From NCBI GenBank assembly GCA_963833955.1, contig CAWHZY010000015.1, positions 248,001 to 312,000 on the forward strand: DNA of 64,000 nt, given 5' to 3'. The notes beneath the pieces were generated by a model. The model saw only the letters and a program-made list of their open reading frames with translations, did no database searches and had not been told where the DNA came from. Source of the stretch: Roseiarcus sp963833955 (lineage in GTDB: Bacteria; Pseudomonadota; Alphaproteobacteria; Rhizobiales; Beijerinckiaceae). The position numbers and the translations under genes are program-made. Of the stretch, positions 20,201 through 28,052 are shown in pieces (the stretch's first letter is position 1; each line of letters opens with the position of its first letter).

Positions 20201-20538
20201 CGGCGAAGGATCGTGAGGTCATGGTCGCTAAGTACATCGGGCTCATAGAACGCGCCGCGCTCCCATATCTGGCCTTTGTAGCGCAACTGATAACCGCCAA
20301 AGCGCAATCGCTGATCGGGCGTCGTGCGGGTTTCGCAGTCGAACACCAAAACCCAATCGCTGGGCGTCATCCTGGGCGCCAGCCCACGCCAATCGACCGC
20401 GCCCGGCAACGTGGTTCTTGGAGCGTTCGAGCCCTTCTTCGCCTTTTTTGGCGCCTTCCTGACGTAGGCGCGAAGGGCAATGACGAGCCGGTCGATGGGT
20501 TCAGATGGTTCATCGCCAAAATCCCCATCGACCGGCAT
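17245..20538 (-). CDS. Family B DNA polymerase with 3'-5' exonuclease and C-terminal HTH segments
   Basis: A 1097-residue protein with all polymerase B landmarks. The exonuclease has Exo I FDCET (D67, E69), Exo II VGFNLPFD (about 152-159) and Exo III YGLRD (308-312). The polymerase has motif A TDFLSMYP (D398), motif B KILANATSYG (578-587) and motif C CDTDS (D661, D663). A charged acidic insert lies at about 228-256. The C-terminus (about 1000-1097) carries two helix-turn-helix-like segments, SDRRLIDEAKVSHHTLAG and NKLADLLGASRPYIGRVL. Cellular alphaproteobacteria replicate with family C enzymes, so this is a mobile-element gene. It begins 4 bases after the upstream small gene and is probably co-transcribed with it. 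Confidence 0.9.
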   Translation of the reverse strand: MPVDGDFGDEPSEPIDRLVIALRAYVRKAPKKAKKGSNAPRTTLPGAVDWRGLAPRMTPSDWVLVFDCETRTTPDQRLRFGGYQLRYKGQIWERGAFYEPDVLSDHDLTILRRFIDDEKCNSDGERVCLRTRAEFVDEILYRSAYAVSAQIVGFNLPFDLSRLAVRHSPSRSTTPPRTKAEMAADAPKNESNRSMAGGFSLRLSEDWPPVVIKHLSQRSALIRFAGDRPTPEATAEEKIDEDVDESADETEQNTGSDRGYFVDVKTLAAALTSKSHSLASLSDLLKVPTPKEKSDEHGGALTPEYVRYGLRDVQTTWECFDNLARRFATFGLNETGLYELYSEASLGKAYLRAMGIKPWQEVQRGFPLHLVGAIMSAYFGGRAEVRIRRQITSVVHTDFLSMYPTVCTLMGLWSFVRAKGMTHHDDTNAVTALVARPREELVEHLRKKDGWKDLASLVQVRPRNNLFPVRAKYPGGDTLNIGLNYLSADEPQWFTLADVLASKVLTGRTPEVIRAVRFRSKGTQKGLKPIDVAGQTINPATDDFYQRLIIHRNAIKAELETASAADKPALKSDEQAIKILANATSYGIFVELNVGEYVKTERMVGYGGRPKPSRFKSQTSERPGAYFHPLLATLITGAARLMLALAEHQVVEQGLDWVFCDTDSLAIGNTRDLPSNEFVATALRVREWFKDLNPYGEDNPILQLEKVNFPPDKRDDLPALDPPFCLTISAKRYVLFNRQNGSVVVRKASGHGLGHLMAPYDELPAARRERIERVGVPLWQEDLWKEIIRAAESHKPDETRFMEMQSFDTPAASQYAATTPELLRWFDGHNEHQPSGHTVFPFGFLLSLQAKSRIEMAKDEPDALAHELWRRREPRPAAPYFKKPSEAKDHAFDRELGGAIPAPWLKSHARSLVRYHLHPETKFQGGEYDQRGPLKRRHVFALAQQSIGKEADNIEENEFIGEDADPPHYGVYLTDRAAIAAAVFDVQQRYGISDRRLIDEAKVSHHTLAGLKEGKRIADASLMKLFSAAEALRQEVDPMAARMDTALKDLRRLKEKVGGRNKLADLLGASRPYIGRVLKGEKPMTEELAEKIVRSHG

Positions 20539-20542
20539 CGTC

Positions 20543-20914
20543 TCAGTCCTTCAATTCGGACGCTCCTTCCTCGGCCGCCCGAATCAGTGTTTCTCCACGC
20601 AACCGAAGCAGGTCGGCGATGCACTCGCAAATGTCAGAGAGGCCCAGGGCCAATCGGCCCTTTCGTTCCAGCGGATTTTCGGGGTCGGGTCCATCCGGCG
20701 GATGCTCCTCCGTTTGACGCCGCGTCAGCTCGCGATGCATGCTAATCGGCACCTCGATCAGTAGATCGCCGTATTTCTTGCGTGCGACATGATGGGCTTC
20801 AGTGCCCTCGTTAGCCCAATTCTCGACCCCCCATAGGGAGCTGAGCATCTTGCCGGCGCGTCTGGCGCGGTTTTCTGCCCGCGTACGGGCCATGGATCTT
20901 TCGCGATGGTCCAT
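20543..20914 (-). CDS. Small protein co-encoded with the family B polymerase
   Basis: A 123-residue protein started at the ATG at 20914 (MDHRERSMARTRAENRARRA). It is basic at the N-terminus and then acidic and helical (DPENPLERKGRLALGLSDIC, LRLRGETLIRAAEEGASELK). I recognise no family. It sits between a 207-codon HTH frame and the polymerase with gaps of about 10 and 4 bases, so it belongs to the same transcript. A role as polymerase accessory or DNA-binding protein is inference only. Confidence 0.6.
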   Translation of the reverse strand: MDHRERSMARTRAENRARRAGKMLSSLWGVENWANEGTEAHHVARKKYGDLLIEVPISMHRELTRRQTEEHPPDGPDPENPLERKGRLALGLSDICECIADLLRLRGETLIRAAEEGASELKD

Positions 20915-20924
20915 GACGGCGCAC

Positions 20925-21515
20925 TCACTGCTGCGCCGTCTGGCGATAGATGTCGATGAACGAGAGTTCGCCGACACTATCGAGCTTACGGAGAACGTTT
21001 GGGCGGGTCTCGAATGGATGGAAGACGCCCTTATTGTCCCGCAGCCCCTTGCCGACGAAGGCCGCGAGATGCGTTGGACTGTTGGTCTCCAGGAACAGGT
21101 TGATCGCAATCCAGTGGCGGCTGATGTCGCTGGCCGCATCATGCGACGCCGTGACGGTGCGCATTTTGCTGCGCGTCGCCATGACGACCGACACAGGGCG
21201 GGTATCCGAGATGAGCCAACGGCGGCCTTTCCTATGGGAAATGGTATTGGCCTTTTGGAACCGACGTAGGGTCTCCGCTGAGACGCCCGCTTGCTTTGCC
21301 GCGCTCTTCTGGGAGACGCCCTTCTTCATGAGCTTCAGGGCGTCCTCAAGCGGCTCAGAACGCTTGAAGGGTTGCGAACTCGTGCTGCTCGGTAGGTCGG
21401 TCGCCCTGGCGTGCCCGCGCGCCTGTGAACGGCTCTTGCCGCCCGCGAGGCCGCGGGCAATGCGAATCAGATACTCTTTGGCGTAGTCTCGTATTCTCTT
21501 AGGGTTCGAGGCCAT
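20925..21515 (-). CDS. HTH protein at the head of the polymerase operon
   Basis: A 196-residue protein starting at the ATG at 21515, preceded by GGGAG; a TTG at 21548 would add 11 residues. A Ser/Lys-rich N-terminus is followed by an HTH of resolvase or phage type (LKLMKKGVSQKSAAKQAGVS, AETLRRFQKANTI). The C-terminal half (SDISRHWIAINLFLETNSPT) is unfamiliar. It is divergent from the gene at 21595, with an 80-base shared promoter region, and could repress both directions. Confidence 0.65.
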   Translation of the reverse strand: MASNPKRIRDYAKEYLIRIARGLAGGKSRSQARGHARATDLPSSTSSQPFKRSEPLEDALKLMKKGVSQKSAAKQAGVSAETLRRFQKANTISHRKGRRWLISDTRPVSVVMATRSKMRTVTASHDAASDISRHWIAINLFLETNSPTHLAAFVGKGLRDNKGVFHPFETRPNVLRKLDSVGELSFIDIYRQTAQQ

Positions 21516-21594
21516 TTTGGCGCTCCCAAGTTTGAGGGAGCGCGACAAGTGAAGCGCGCGAATCCTGGAAAATCGCGTTTGGCGTAGGGCTCTT

Positions 21595-22779
21595 ATGGCG
21601 ACCGAAGATGCGGTCGGTGCGGACCGGGAAAGCCAAGCCGAGGTCGACGCGGTTCTCGCTGAGACTGGTCGGTCGATGGATCAGGTCAGGCGTTGGCGTC
21701 GCGAGGGGCTACTGCAGGACGTCATCCAGGAGCAGACGGCGCACCGCGGCAGCGTGGTGCTCTATCCCAAAGGGACATGCGCCCAAATCCGAGCTGCGAG
21801 TGCGCTCTTCAAGCAAAAGAACCGGGTCGAGTACGTAGGCTTGCGGCTATGGCGGCAAGGCCTTCCGGTCGACGAGAAACACTGGCGCCCGCGTCTACAA
21901 CGGCAGGCGCGTATGCTCGATCGCGTAATTCCCCTCGTCATACGGCTGATTGAGAGATTCGATCGAGATAAGCAGGCCGAAACTCTCTACGACCATGCGG
22001 CGAAGCGACTGGAGCCGGTCGACAGCGTCGTTCTTTCCAGGATTAAAGGTCGAATTGATTCTCAGGAGATGCCAACCGTCCTCCGAGTTATTGGCGACGT
22101 GGGCACGGGGGAGTTCGATGGCTTCGAAGCTTTGATCGCCGGCGAAGAGCAAACAAGCGACAAAGCATTCACAATCCGTGCGTTTGATCTGACGAAGGCC
22201 GGATCGGACTCGATCCTTGGAAAACAGCTCAATCTCATTGAGCTGTTGCCGTCCGGGCTCAAAGATGTGTCCACGGCGATCAGCATGGGAAATTTCGAGC
22301 GCGTCGCCAATGCGTCGGTCGAAGAAATTGCTCGTGCGCGGGAGGACGCAAAAAACAGTTTGGCGATAGCCCTCCACCTCTACGAGGCCAATCGCTGGAT
22401 TTATGGCGACGGCGCCTTCGGGCTACGCCTGGCGGCTTGGATCGCCCGCAAGGCGCCAGACGTTCTAGTCGACACCACGACCCTTCTCATGTTTCGTCTG
22501 CGGGAGGTCCCCGGCGCCATTTTGCCCTCAGATGAGATCGTTGAATTGGCGCAACAGGCTCGCAAAGTCTGGCTCTATTCAAAGAGGCATGAGTGGCATT
22601 GGCTCAACCATCCCAGTTTCTCGAAAATTCTTCACCCGAAGCGAATTAAATTTGCCTTTGGCAGCGAAATTGAATTGCAGAAGTGGCGGTGCGAATTAAA
22701 CGAGATTATCGTTCAGGCGACGGCCAAAACGCCGGCGGGTTCCACTGATGACGGTCAAGAGGTCGGCAAAGGTCATTAA
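21595..22779 (+). CDS. Unknown protein with MerR-like N-terminus, coupled to cas1
   Basis: A 394-residue protein. The first about 75 residues (ETGRSMDQVRRWRREGLLQD, VLYPKGTCAQIRAASALFKQ) look like a MerR-type winged HTH. The remainder is helical and unfamiliar. The last 32 bases overlap the start of the Cas1 gene, so both proteins are likely made together. The similar HTH-plus-unknown layout of the gene at 13435 is notable. It could help choose the target DNA for the integrase-like partner, but that is inference. Confidence 0.65.
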   Translation: MATEDAVGADRESQAEVDAVLAETGRSMDQVRRWRREGLLQDVIQEQTAHRGSVVLYPKGTCAQIRAASALFKQKNRVEYVGLRLWRQGLPVDEKHWRPRLQRQARMLDRVIPLVIRLIERFDRDKQAETLYDHAAKRLEPVDSVVLSRIKGRIDSQEMPTVLRVIGDVGTGEFDGFEALIAGEEQTSDKAFTIRAFDLTKAGSDSILGKQLNLIELLPSGLKDVSTAISMGNFERVANASVEEIARAREDAKNSLAIALHLYEANRWIYGDGAFGLRLAAWIARKAPDVLVDTTTLLMFRLREVPGAILPSDEIVELAQQARKVWLYSKRHEWHWLNHPSFSKILHPKRIKFAFGSEIELQKWRCELNEIIVQATAKTPAGSTDDGQEVGKGH

Positions 22780-23632
22780 ATTACAGCCGCCGCTGCGGTG
22801 CGCGGAGCCGACGCCCGCTGACATGGAATTGGAGGAAGACGACCTTGCCTGGGTGACCCGTTCCGGCATGTGGCGAAGTCGGGTTGAAAAGGCGTCTGCG
22901 CGGCGGACCAAGCGAGCCAAGGCTCAACCCGCATTAATTCTCGCGGGACATGGAGTTTCGCTGCGCGTCGAAAATGGCGCGCTGACCATCCGAAATGGAT
23001 TTACGCACTACCCGCAGCAGCGCGAAGTCATCCGATATTTCCGCGGCGACGTCGCGCTGCCAGAGCGCATTATTTTATTGGACGGCAGCGGCAGCATTTC
23101 CTTTGATGTTTTATCGTGGCTTGCCGAGCAAAAAGTTAGCCTTATTCGCATTGATTGGAAGGGGGACATTGTCTGTGTCGCGGGCGCGTCGGGATATTCA
23201 GCCAATCCTTTTCGGGTGCGTTGGCAATTGGAAACCCGCGAGAATCCTGGGTTGAGAAATGATTTTTGCCGCTCGATAATTACCCGGAAAATCGAGGCGA
23301 CAATTATCACGCTCGAAAAATCAATTCCCCGTTCCGACAAATGGGAGCGGGCGATGAAATCAGCCTATTCCGCCTTGTCTCGCCTCGAAGAAAATCCGCC
23401 CGAAAACATTTCCGAATTGCGCGCCTTGGAGGCCAATTGCGCAGCCTCTTATTTTCGTAGCTGGGTCGGCATGCCGATTAAATGGCGCGGCATAAGCCGA
23501 AGACCAATTCCAGATAATTGGCATTCCATAGGAGTGCGCTCGTCGCCTTATCATTCAGCCGGCAACCGCAACGCGGCGCACCCTGTCAACGCGATATTGA
23601 ATTATGCCTATGCCGCACAAAACCGAGTCTGA
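22748..23632 (+). CDS. cas1: Solo Cas1 homologue, C-terminally truncated
   Basis: A Cas1-family DNA integrase. After a basic extension of about 60 residues comes the beta domain (ILLDGSGSISFDVLSWLAEQ) and the helical domain: MKSAYSALSRLEENPP, then LRALEANCAASYFRSW with the first catalytic Glu, then the closing HPVNAILNYAYAA. Cas1 proteins continue about 70-80 residues beyond this point and carry the catalytic His and Asp there; here the frame stops at 23632. A shifted frame gives TALIASE, as in full-length Cas1, and then homology ends. No cas2, effector gene or CRISPR repeats are nearby, so this is a solo Cas1 such as the casposon integrase, and it is now inactive unless completed elsewhere. 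Confidence 0.85.
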   Translation: MTVKRSAKVIKLQPPLRCAEPTPADMELEEDDLAWVTRSGMWRSRVEKASARRTKRAKAQPALILAGHGVSLRVENGALTIRNGFTHYPQQREVIRYFRGDVALPERIILLDGSGSISFDVLSWLAEQKVSLIRIDWKGDIVCVAGASGYSANPFRVRWQLETRENPGLRNDFCRSIITRKIEATIITLEKSIPRSDKWERAMKSAYSALSRLEENPPENISELRALEANCAASYFRSWVGMPIKWRGISRRPIPDNWHSIGVRSSPYHSAGNRNAAHPVNAILNYAYAAQNRV

Positions 23633-23639
23633 CCGCACT

Positions 23640-23918
23640 TATAGCCTCAGAAGACGTGCTGCTTTGCCACCAATATGCTGTTCCCGCGTTGCGGCTAAGC
23701 TTCACGTATACGCTCTCACCTATTTTGCACGTGATCGACCTCGGTTCGTTGGTTAATTCAAACGCTGTTGGGACAGCCGCCAGTGGAAGCTCATCGCCCA
23801 CTCTTTGCTCGGCAACGCTCTCATAAAGAGGCGGCAAAAAAATTGGTGCGGACCAGAACGTCACTGCCTCCTCGACCACGTTTATCCAGATATTAAGAAA
23901 ACAACATGAGAACAGCAT
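23640..23918 (-). pseudogene. Possible chagasin-like (I42) protease inhibitor fragment
   Basis: Reading leftward from 23918, the frame contains CKIGESVYVKLSRNAGTAYWW, resembling the I42/chagasin pattern of Gly-x-x-hydrophobic followed by an Asn-x-x-Thr-x-Tyr-x-Trp loop. After that it runs into the antisense of cas1, so its C-terminus appears lost. The N-terminus has a hydrophobic stretch but no clear signal peptide. The assignment rests on one motif and is weak. Confidence 0.3.
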
Positions 23919-23956
23919 TCATTTTGCCTAGCTTGCAAACAACTGATGGTCACCCA

Positions 23957-25075
23957 TTACTCAGTCAATTTAGACGCAGACGCGTAGGCTATCGCAAAAG
24001 TTGCGCGCGTGGCGAGTCTCGACGCGGCTGTCGTCACCAAATCGCCAAGCGTCTTGTTGTCGCCAATTGAAACCTTGCCCAGGACGCCGAAGCCGACTTC
24101 GATTCCTCCTGGCGTCCCACCGACTAGACCGCCAACCATTGCAGCTCGATCGCCAGCAGCGTTAGCGAGATTCGCTAGATACCCGATGTTCTTTGCAGTA
24201 ACACCACAGCCGCTTGTCTGAAGTGTCTTGTAGTGTGCAACATGGGCCAGCAGAACCGTTGGCTCATTTGTCTTTGCGCCGCCTGGCAGAAACGTCGTTC
24301 CGGAAGGAGGTTGATCAGGAGATGTCGCTACCTTATCCCCAAAAACGGGAGTGGGATCGACCTGATCGATCACGTATTCCATTAGCACTGTGAAAGCGGC
24401 AGTGATCTGCGCGTCCGTAACAGTCGTCGAAAGTGACGGCTTCGAAATCGAGACACCAAATCGATCAACAAATTTTCCTTCGTAGTATTGGGTAAAATAT
24501 TCACCTGCCGCGCTTTGAACGGTCGTTGGTGCCGCTAACTGGAGACCTGACGCATCCGGAGGCGCCGGCCGCAGGTTGGCTGAGAAAATTGCCATCGCAA
24601 ACTGATGCACCTCGGCGTGTGTGAACCGGTCGGGCGTCGCGTAAGCGTCTATTTCTTTTGATTGTACCGCAACCACGTCTGGAGCAAGTCCTTCTAGCGT
24701 AGCTCGCCGCAATTGCGCTCGACCGGATGTCTTGACCATTATGCGATAGATCCCATCCACAACTGGATCTTGCTGCAGTTGGGGCGGGAGAGACTGCTTG
24801 GTAGCGGAGACCCTGTTGCAATAATCGACGAAATCGGTCGGCGGACCTGCTGCGTAATCTGCGCGGAATGGACCGACCATTCCGTGGCTTTCTGCGGTTA
24901 CAGGTAGAACGTAGAAGAATTCGGAACTTGAAGCGAGTCTCGGAGCCCCTCCGCCCGCAGTGCAGCTCGTTATTCCGCCGATGTCCTCGATGTCACTTAG
25001 GTCTATTGCCGTGCAGCTATTCAAGAAAAACGCAGTATTGATCAAAATTATAAAAATGACGGTTTTTCGTGTCAT
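23957..25075 (-). CDS. Large hypothetical lipoprotein
   Basis: A 372-residue protein with a typical lipoprotein signal (IFIILINTAFFLNSC, lipobox LNSC) and a Ser/Thr/Ala-rich exported body. It contains two glycine-rich hydrophobic stretches near the C-terminus (AAMVGGLVGGTPGGIEVGFG). No family is recognised. Its codon use is more AT-rich than the flanks, like the other genes of the 23.6-28.7 kb tract, which suggests recent acquisition. It should sit in the outer membrane or periplasm. Confidence 0.65.
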   Translation of the reverse strand: MTRKTVIFIILINTAFFLNSCTAIDLSDIEDIGGITSCTAGGGAPRLASSSEFFYVLPVTAESHGMVGPFRADYAAGPPTDFVDYCNRVSATKQSLPPQLQQDPVVDGIYRIMVKTSGRAQLRRATLEGLAPDVVAVQSKEIDAYATPDRFTHAEVHQFAMAIFSANLRPAPPDASGLQLAAPTTVQSAAGEYFTQYYEGKFVDRFGVSISKPSLSTTVTDAQITAAFTVLMEYVIDQVDPTPVFGDKVATSPDQPPSGTTFLPGGAKTNEPTVLLAHVAHYKTLQTSGCGVTAKNIGYLANLANAAGDRAAMVGGLVGGTPGGIEVGFGVLGKVSIGDNKTLGDLVTTAASRLATRATFAIAYASASKLTE

Positions 25076-25784
25076 TTACGATGCCCCCCCTAAACGCGTC
25101 AGTAAACAAGAGCTATCTACTCTCTCGGCACTTAGAGGTCAAATGACCTCTACACGCTTGTATATAATCTTCGTTGACGCCTTGCGTTTATTATAAGAAG
25201 TGCAACTAGGGACACCAGTATTTTTGCCCCGTGTTAGCGGTTGAGTCTTGTATACAAATCGTCTGTCCATTCTGGTGAGACTTGCCGTCGGCATGCTCTC
25301 CGCACCCACCTGTGTTGCTTGTTTCAGATACTCTACGTTGGGATTACTGCCGTAGATTCCGAATTGCTTGATAACGCCGAATATTCTTGCGATCACCTTG
25401 AAGTGTGTGACATCTTAGATTGACTCGTATACGCACTCAATAGTGTCTTATAGCTACTACTGCCGGTTAGGAACCAGCAATCAATTTGAGTTCGACATTT
25501 AGATAAGCGTCTTTTCTGCACCGCCATCATATTCGGCGCCGACGTCTACTCGGTACTCTAGGTAAAACTACCCATATTTCGATTGAGTTCAATATCGCCG
25601 CTGTGATAGAGATCACACAACTCGCATTCAGGAAATGGCTCGTCTGGCCGAGTGCTTTTAGCGTTATAAGCCAGCAACTACCTGATGTTGTGATTAAATT
25701 TTTTACAACCGACGGGTTGTTTGTGGGCTTTCAAACGTCGAGGTTATCAACAACTTTCAAATGGAAGGGGTGCTCGAACGGCAG
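25076..25784. other. AT-rich intergenic tract, no gene recognised
   Basis: About 700 bases of lower GC than the surroundings between the lipoprotein gene and an IS630 remnant. Only short frames without recognisable products are present. It probably contains the lipoprotein promoter and decayed insertion-sequence DNA. Confidence 0.45.
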
Positions 25785-26505
25785 GGCCGCCTTCAAGCGA
25801 TCCCCCCGATCCCGACTTCGCCGCCAAGCTTGATGATGTAGTCGGTCTCGACATGAACCCGCCCCGCCACGCGGCGGTGGTCTCCATCGACGAGAAAAGC
25901 CGGATCCAGGCGCTCGACCGGACCCAGCCGGGTCTTCCGCTGAAGCGGCGGAAATGCGCAACCCCTCACGCACGATTTACAAACGCCACGGCACGACGAC
26001 CCTGTTCGCCGCACTCAGCGTGCGCTCGAAGGCTAGTGGATAGAATCTCGACGTTTCGAACCCGCGACCTGTGATGCAGAGCCCGGAATCGTTGGAAACC
26101 CGCCGGACTCTTGCGTCAGGTTTTGACCACTAGGTCATCGGCCGCTGCGCGCCGCGCCATCGGCATGAGGAGTTCATCCGCTTCATCGCAACCGTCGAGC
26201 GGTCCGTCCCGGCCAGCAAGGGTGATCCGCGCCATCCTTGACAACTATGCCGCCCATAAACATCCTCAGGTGCGATGGACGTTCCACTTCACGCCGACCT
26301 CCTGGCTCAATGCCTTGGAAGGCTCTTCTCCAAGCTCACTCGGCAGAGCCTCAAACGAGGCGTCTTCGCTCGGTCGATGACCTCGAAAGCGCGATTACCC
26401 GCTACATCGCCGCCACCCACGCACCCCCAGCCCTTCGTCTGGACCGCGAATGCAAAACCTTCAGGCCAAGCTCAGGCTGAACCATCCGTCTGAAGTCAGT
26501 GCACT
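25785..26505 (+). mobile_element. Degenerate IS630-family transposase, copy 1
   Basis: Pieces of an IS630-type DDE transposase in several frames: DPDFAAKLDDVVGLDMNPP, then DEKSRIQALDRTQPGLPLKR, then ILDNYAAHKHPQV and TFHFTPTSWLNALEG. These are the expected order and include the DDE-region DEKS and DNY motifs. Multiple frameshifts and stops make it non-functional. The 3' about 230 bases recur in the same orientation at 28053-28285, ending with the shared sequence CATCCGTCTGA...GTCAGTGCACTAG. Confidence 0.85.
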
Positions 26506-26590
26506 AGCGCAAACCCTTGACTCATCTAATCAATCGTGCAGGTCCCGCTTTGGTAAGAGAAGACTGAAGCATTGCCACTCGAACTCAGCT

Positions 26591-27130
26591 CTATTTTTCC
26601 TCCGTTGCCTTAAGCGCATTAAACCATTGACTTGAGAGCCTGGAAGCACGATCTCCCGTGAGCTTGGGTATATCTGTGGCGAGTGGAGCCGCCAGAACCT
26701 CTACTCCGACATGCCCCGGAATCACTACGGATTGCTTTTCCCCCGATAGAGCAGCGTTGATTATCGGGACGGCAGACAACGATCCAGTCTCGGCGAGACC
26801 ATATACCGCTTCAGTGCTAAGGGTCACACCAAATTTGTCCCCAATAACTTTCTTCGCGTTATTAGTGTGCGCTATGGATATAAGGATTCCAGGAGCCGTC
26901 GACGACTTCGTCCTCCTCCCCAGCGTCCCCAGTGCGCCTGGGACGGTCAAGATAATTTGATCTCGGAGGCGTTCCTGTTTTCGATCCTCTGCAGTCTGAT
27001 TTGGGGGTGGCGCGGCTAATGGAAAGCTTAGGGGACGCTGAATTACATCCACGTCGTCAGAGTTTCCTCGTTTGGCTAGGACGGTTATTGCGTTAGGCCA
27101 CAAATAATTGATATCACTGTTCTTCAACAT
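26591..27130 (-). CDS. Hypothetical HEAT-like repeat protein
   Basis: A 179-residue protein. Two segments, AITVLAKRGNSDDVDVIQRP and AVYGLAETGSLSAVPIINAA, have the spacing and residues of HEAT/PBS-lyase-type helical repeats. It begins 5 bases after the end of the metalloprotease gene and is likely co-translated with it. A repeat protein of this kind could bind the protease or its target; no closer prediction is possible. Its base composition matches the foreign tract. Confidence 0.5.
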   Translation of the reverse strand: MLKNSDINYLWPNAITVLAKRGNSDDVDVIQRPLSFPLAAPPPNQTAEDRKQERLRDQIILTVPGALGTLGRRTKSSTAPGILISIAHTNNAKKVIGDKFGVTLSTEAVYGLAETGSLSAVPIINAALSGEKQSVVIPGHVGVEVLAAPLATDIPKLTGDRASRLSSQWFNALKATEEK

Positions 27131-27135
27131 ATTCC

Positions 27136-27888
27136 TTATTGACTTATATCATCCGTCGATAATTTGGCAATTTCACTATTCGGCGGGGAGCTCTCTCCTG
27201 CACTATCGAGCAGCTTAAACGCACTGTCGGTTAGACCGTAGTGGTCAGGTGGTGCCGACGGTGCGATCGGGGCGGCCATCGCCGCCAATGCAACGTTGGG
27301 CACGGCAACAGTGGATTTGAACTTTGTCTTACGATAAGCATCACATTGTTGGGCCGTTATCCCTTGACTGGTACTACTTGGATTCCAAAACATTACGTCA
27401 TTATAGATATTATCTGGTACGCTATCTGGAGATTTATCCTGGCCAACATGCTGAAGATTCATCGAGTGGCCTCTTTCATGGAACCAGACAACGACGCCCC
27501 TTGTTGAATCATCGTTTATTACTATCTCTGGTTCATGATTTTCAGGCGTGCAACCAGCGGCTTCGACCCCACCACAGTTATGTATCGAGTTAACAATAAG
27601 CACGTTGGCTTGCGGTGCTATCTGGCTCAAAGTCGTTTCTTCATCTTTGTCATCCCCGTCTGTGGGGAGTTGACTATTAATTATAACATCTCCATCTCTG
27701 ACGAATTCTATATTGCACGCTGACGACCAGGCGTAGGCCTTTTCCCGCGCCATCTGGGTCATTTTTTGTAAAATAGCATCGACATCGCCGTTAGTGAAAT
27801 TCAAAGCAGTAGCAACCTTTAAGCGATGTTGAATAGTCATTACTGGTGCAGCTGCCGGTTCATCCTCAGCTAAAGCGTCGCCGATCAT
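27136..27888 (-). CDS. Metzincin-like zinc metalloprotease, probably exported
   Basis: A 250-residue protein with WFHERGHSMNLQHVG at about residue 130: HExxH plus a third His at the metzincin position, with Asn where most metzincins have Gly. About 23 residues later comes NDVMFWNP, a candidate Met-turn. Upstream of the ATG at 27888 the same frame reads VSLTALLGAIG back to a stop, which looks like the core of a signal peptide whose own start codon is missing, so the N-terminus may be damaged or misread. It pairs with the HEAT-like gene. Confidence 0.6.
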   Translation of the reverse strand: MIGDALAEDEPAAAPVMTIQHRLKVATALNFTNGDVDAILQKMTQMAREKAYAWSSACNIEFVRDGDVIINSQLPTDGDDKDEETTLSQIAPQANVLIVNSIHNCGGVEAAGCTPENHEPEIVINDDSTRGVVVWFHERGHSMNLQHVGQDKSPDSVPDNIYNDVMFWNPSSTSQGITAQQCDAYRKTKFKSTVAVPNVALAAMAAPIAPSAPPDHYGLTDSAFKLLDSAGESSPPNSEIAKLSTDDISQ

Positions 27889-28052
27889 CCCTATAGCACC
27901 TAGCAGGGCGGTTAAGCTAACCTATACATGCCATGATCCTTTCCGAAAAAGGCATTGATATGATTGTATGCGCGCGCGTTAAGCCGGGTGGCATCAGATT
28001 GAATGCCAATGTTTTTGAGACGTCAATCGGCCTTACAAGCCGCACATCCGCG

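Noticed and set aside
13350..23960. Casposon terminal inverted repeats and target duplication
   Set aside because: By eye no convincing pair was found; the right end is probably lost with the Cas1 C-terminus. A computed inverted-repeat search is needed.
22748..25100. A CRISPR array near the Cas1 gene
   Set aside because: No regularly spaced repeats were seen on either side of cas1 or elsewhere in the window.
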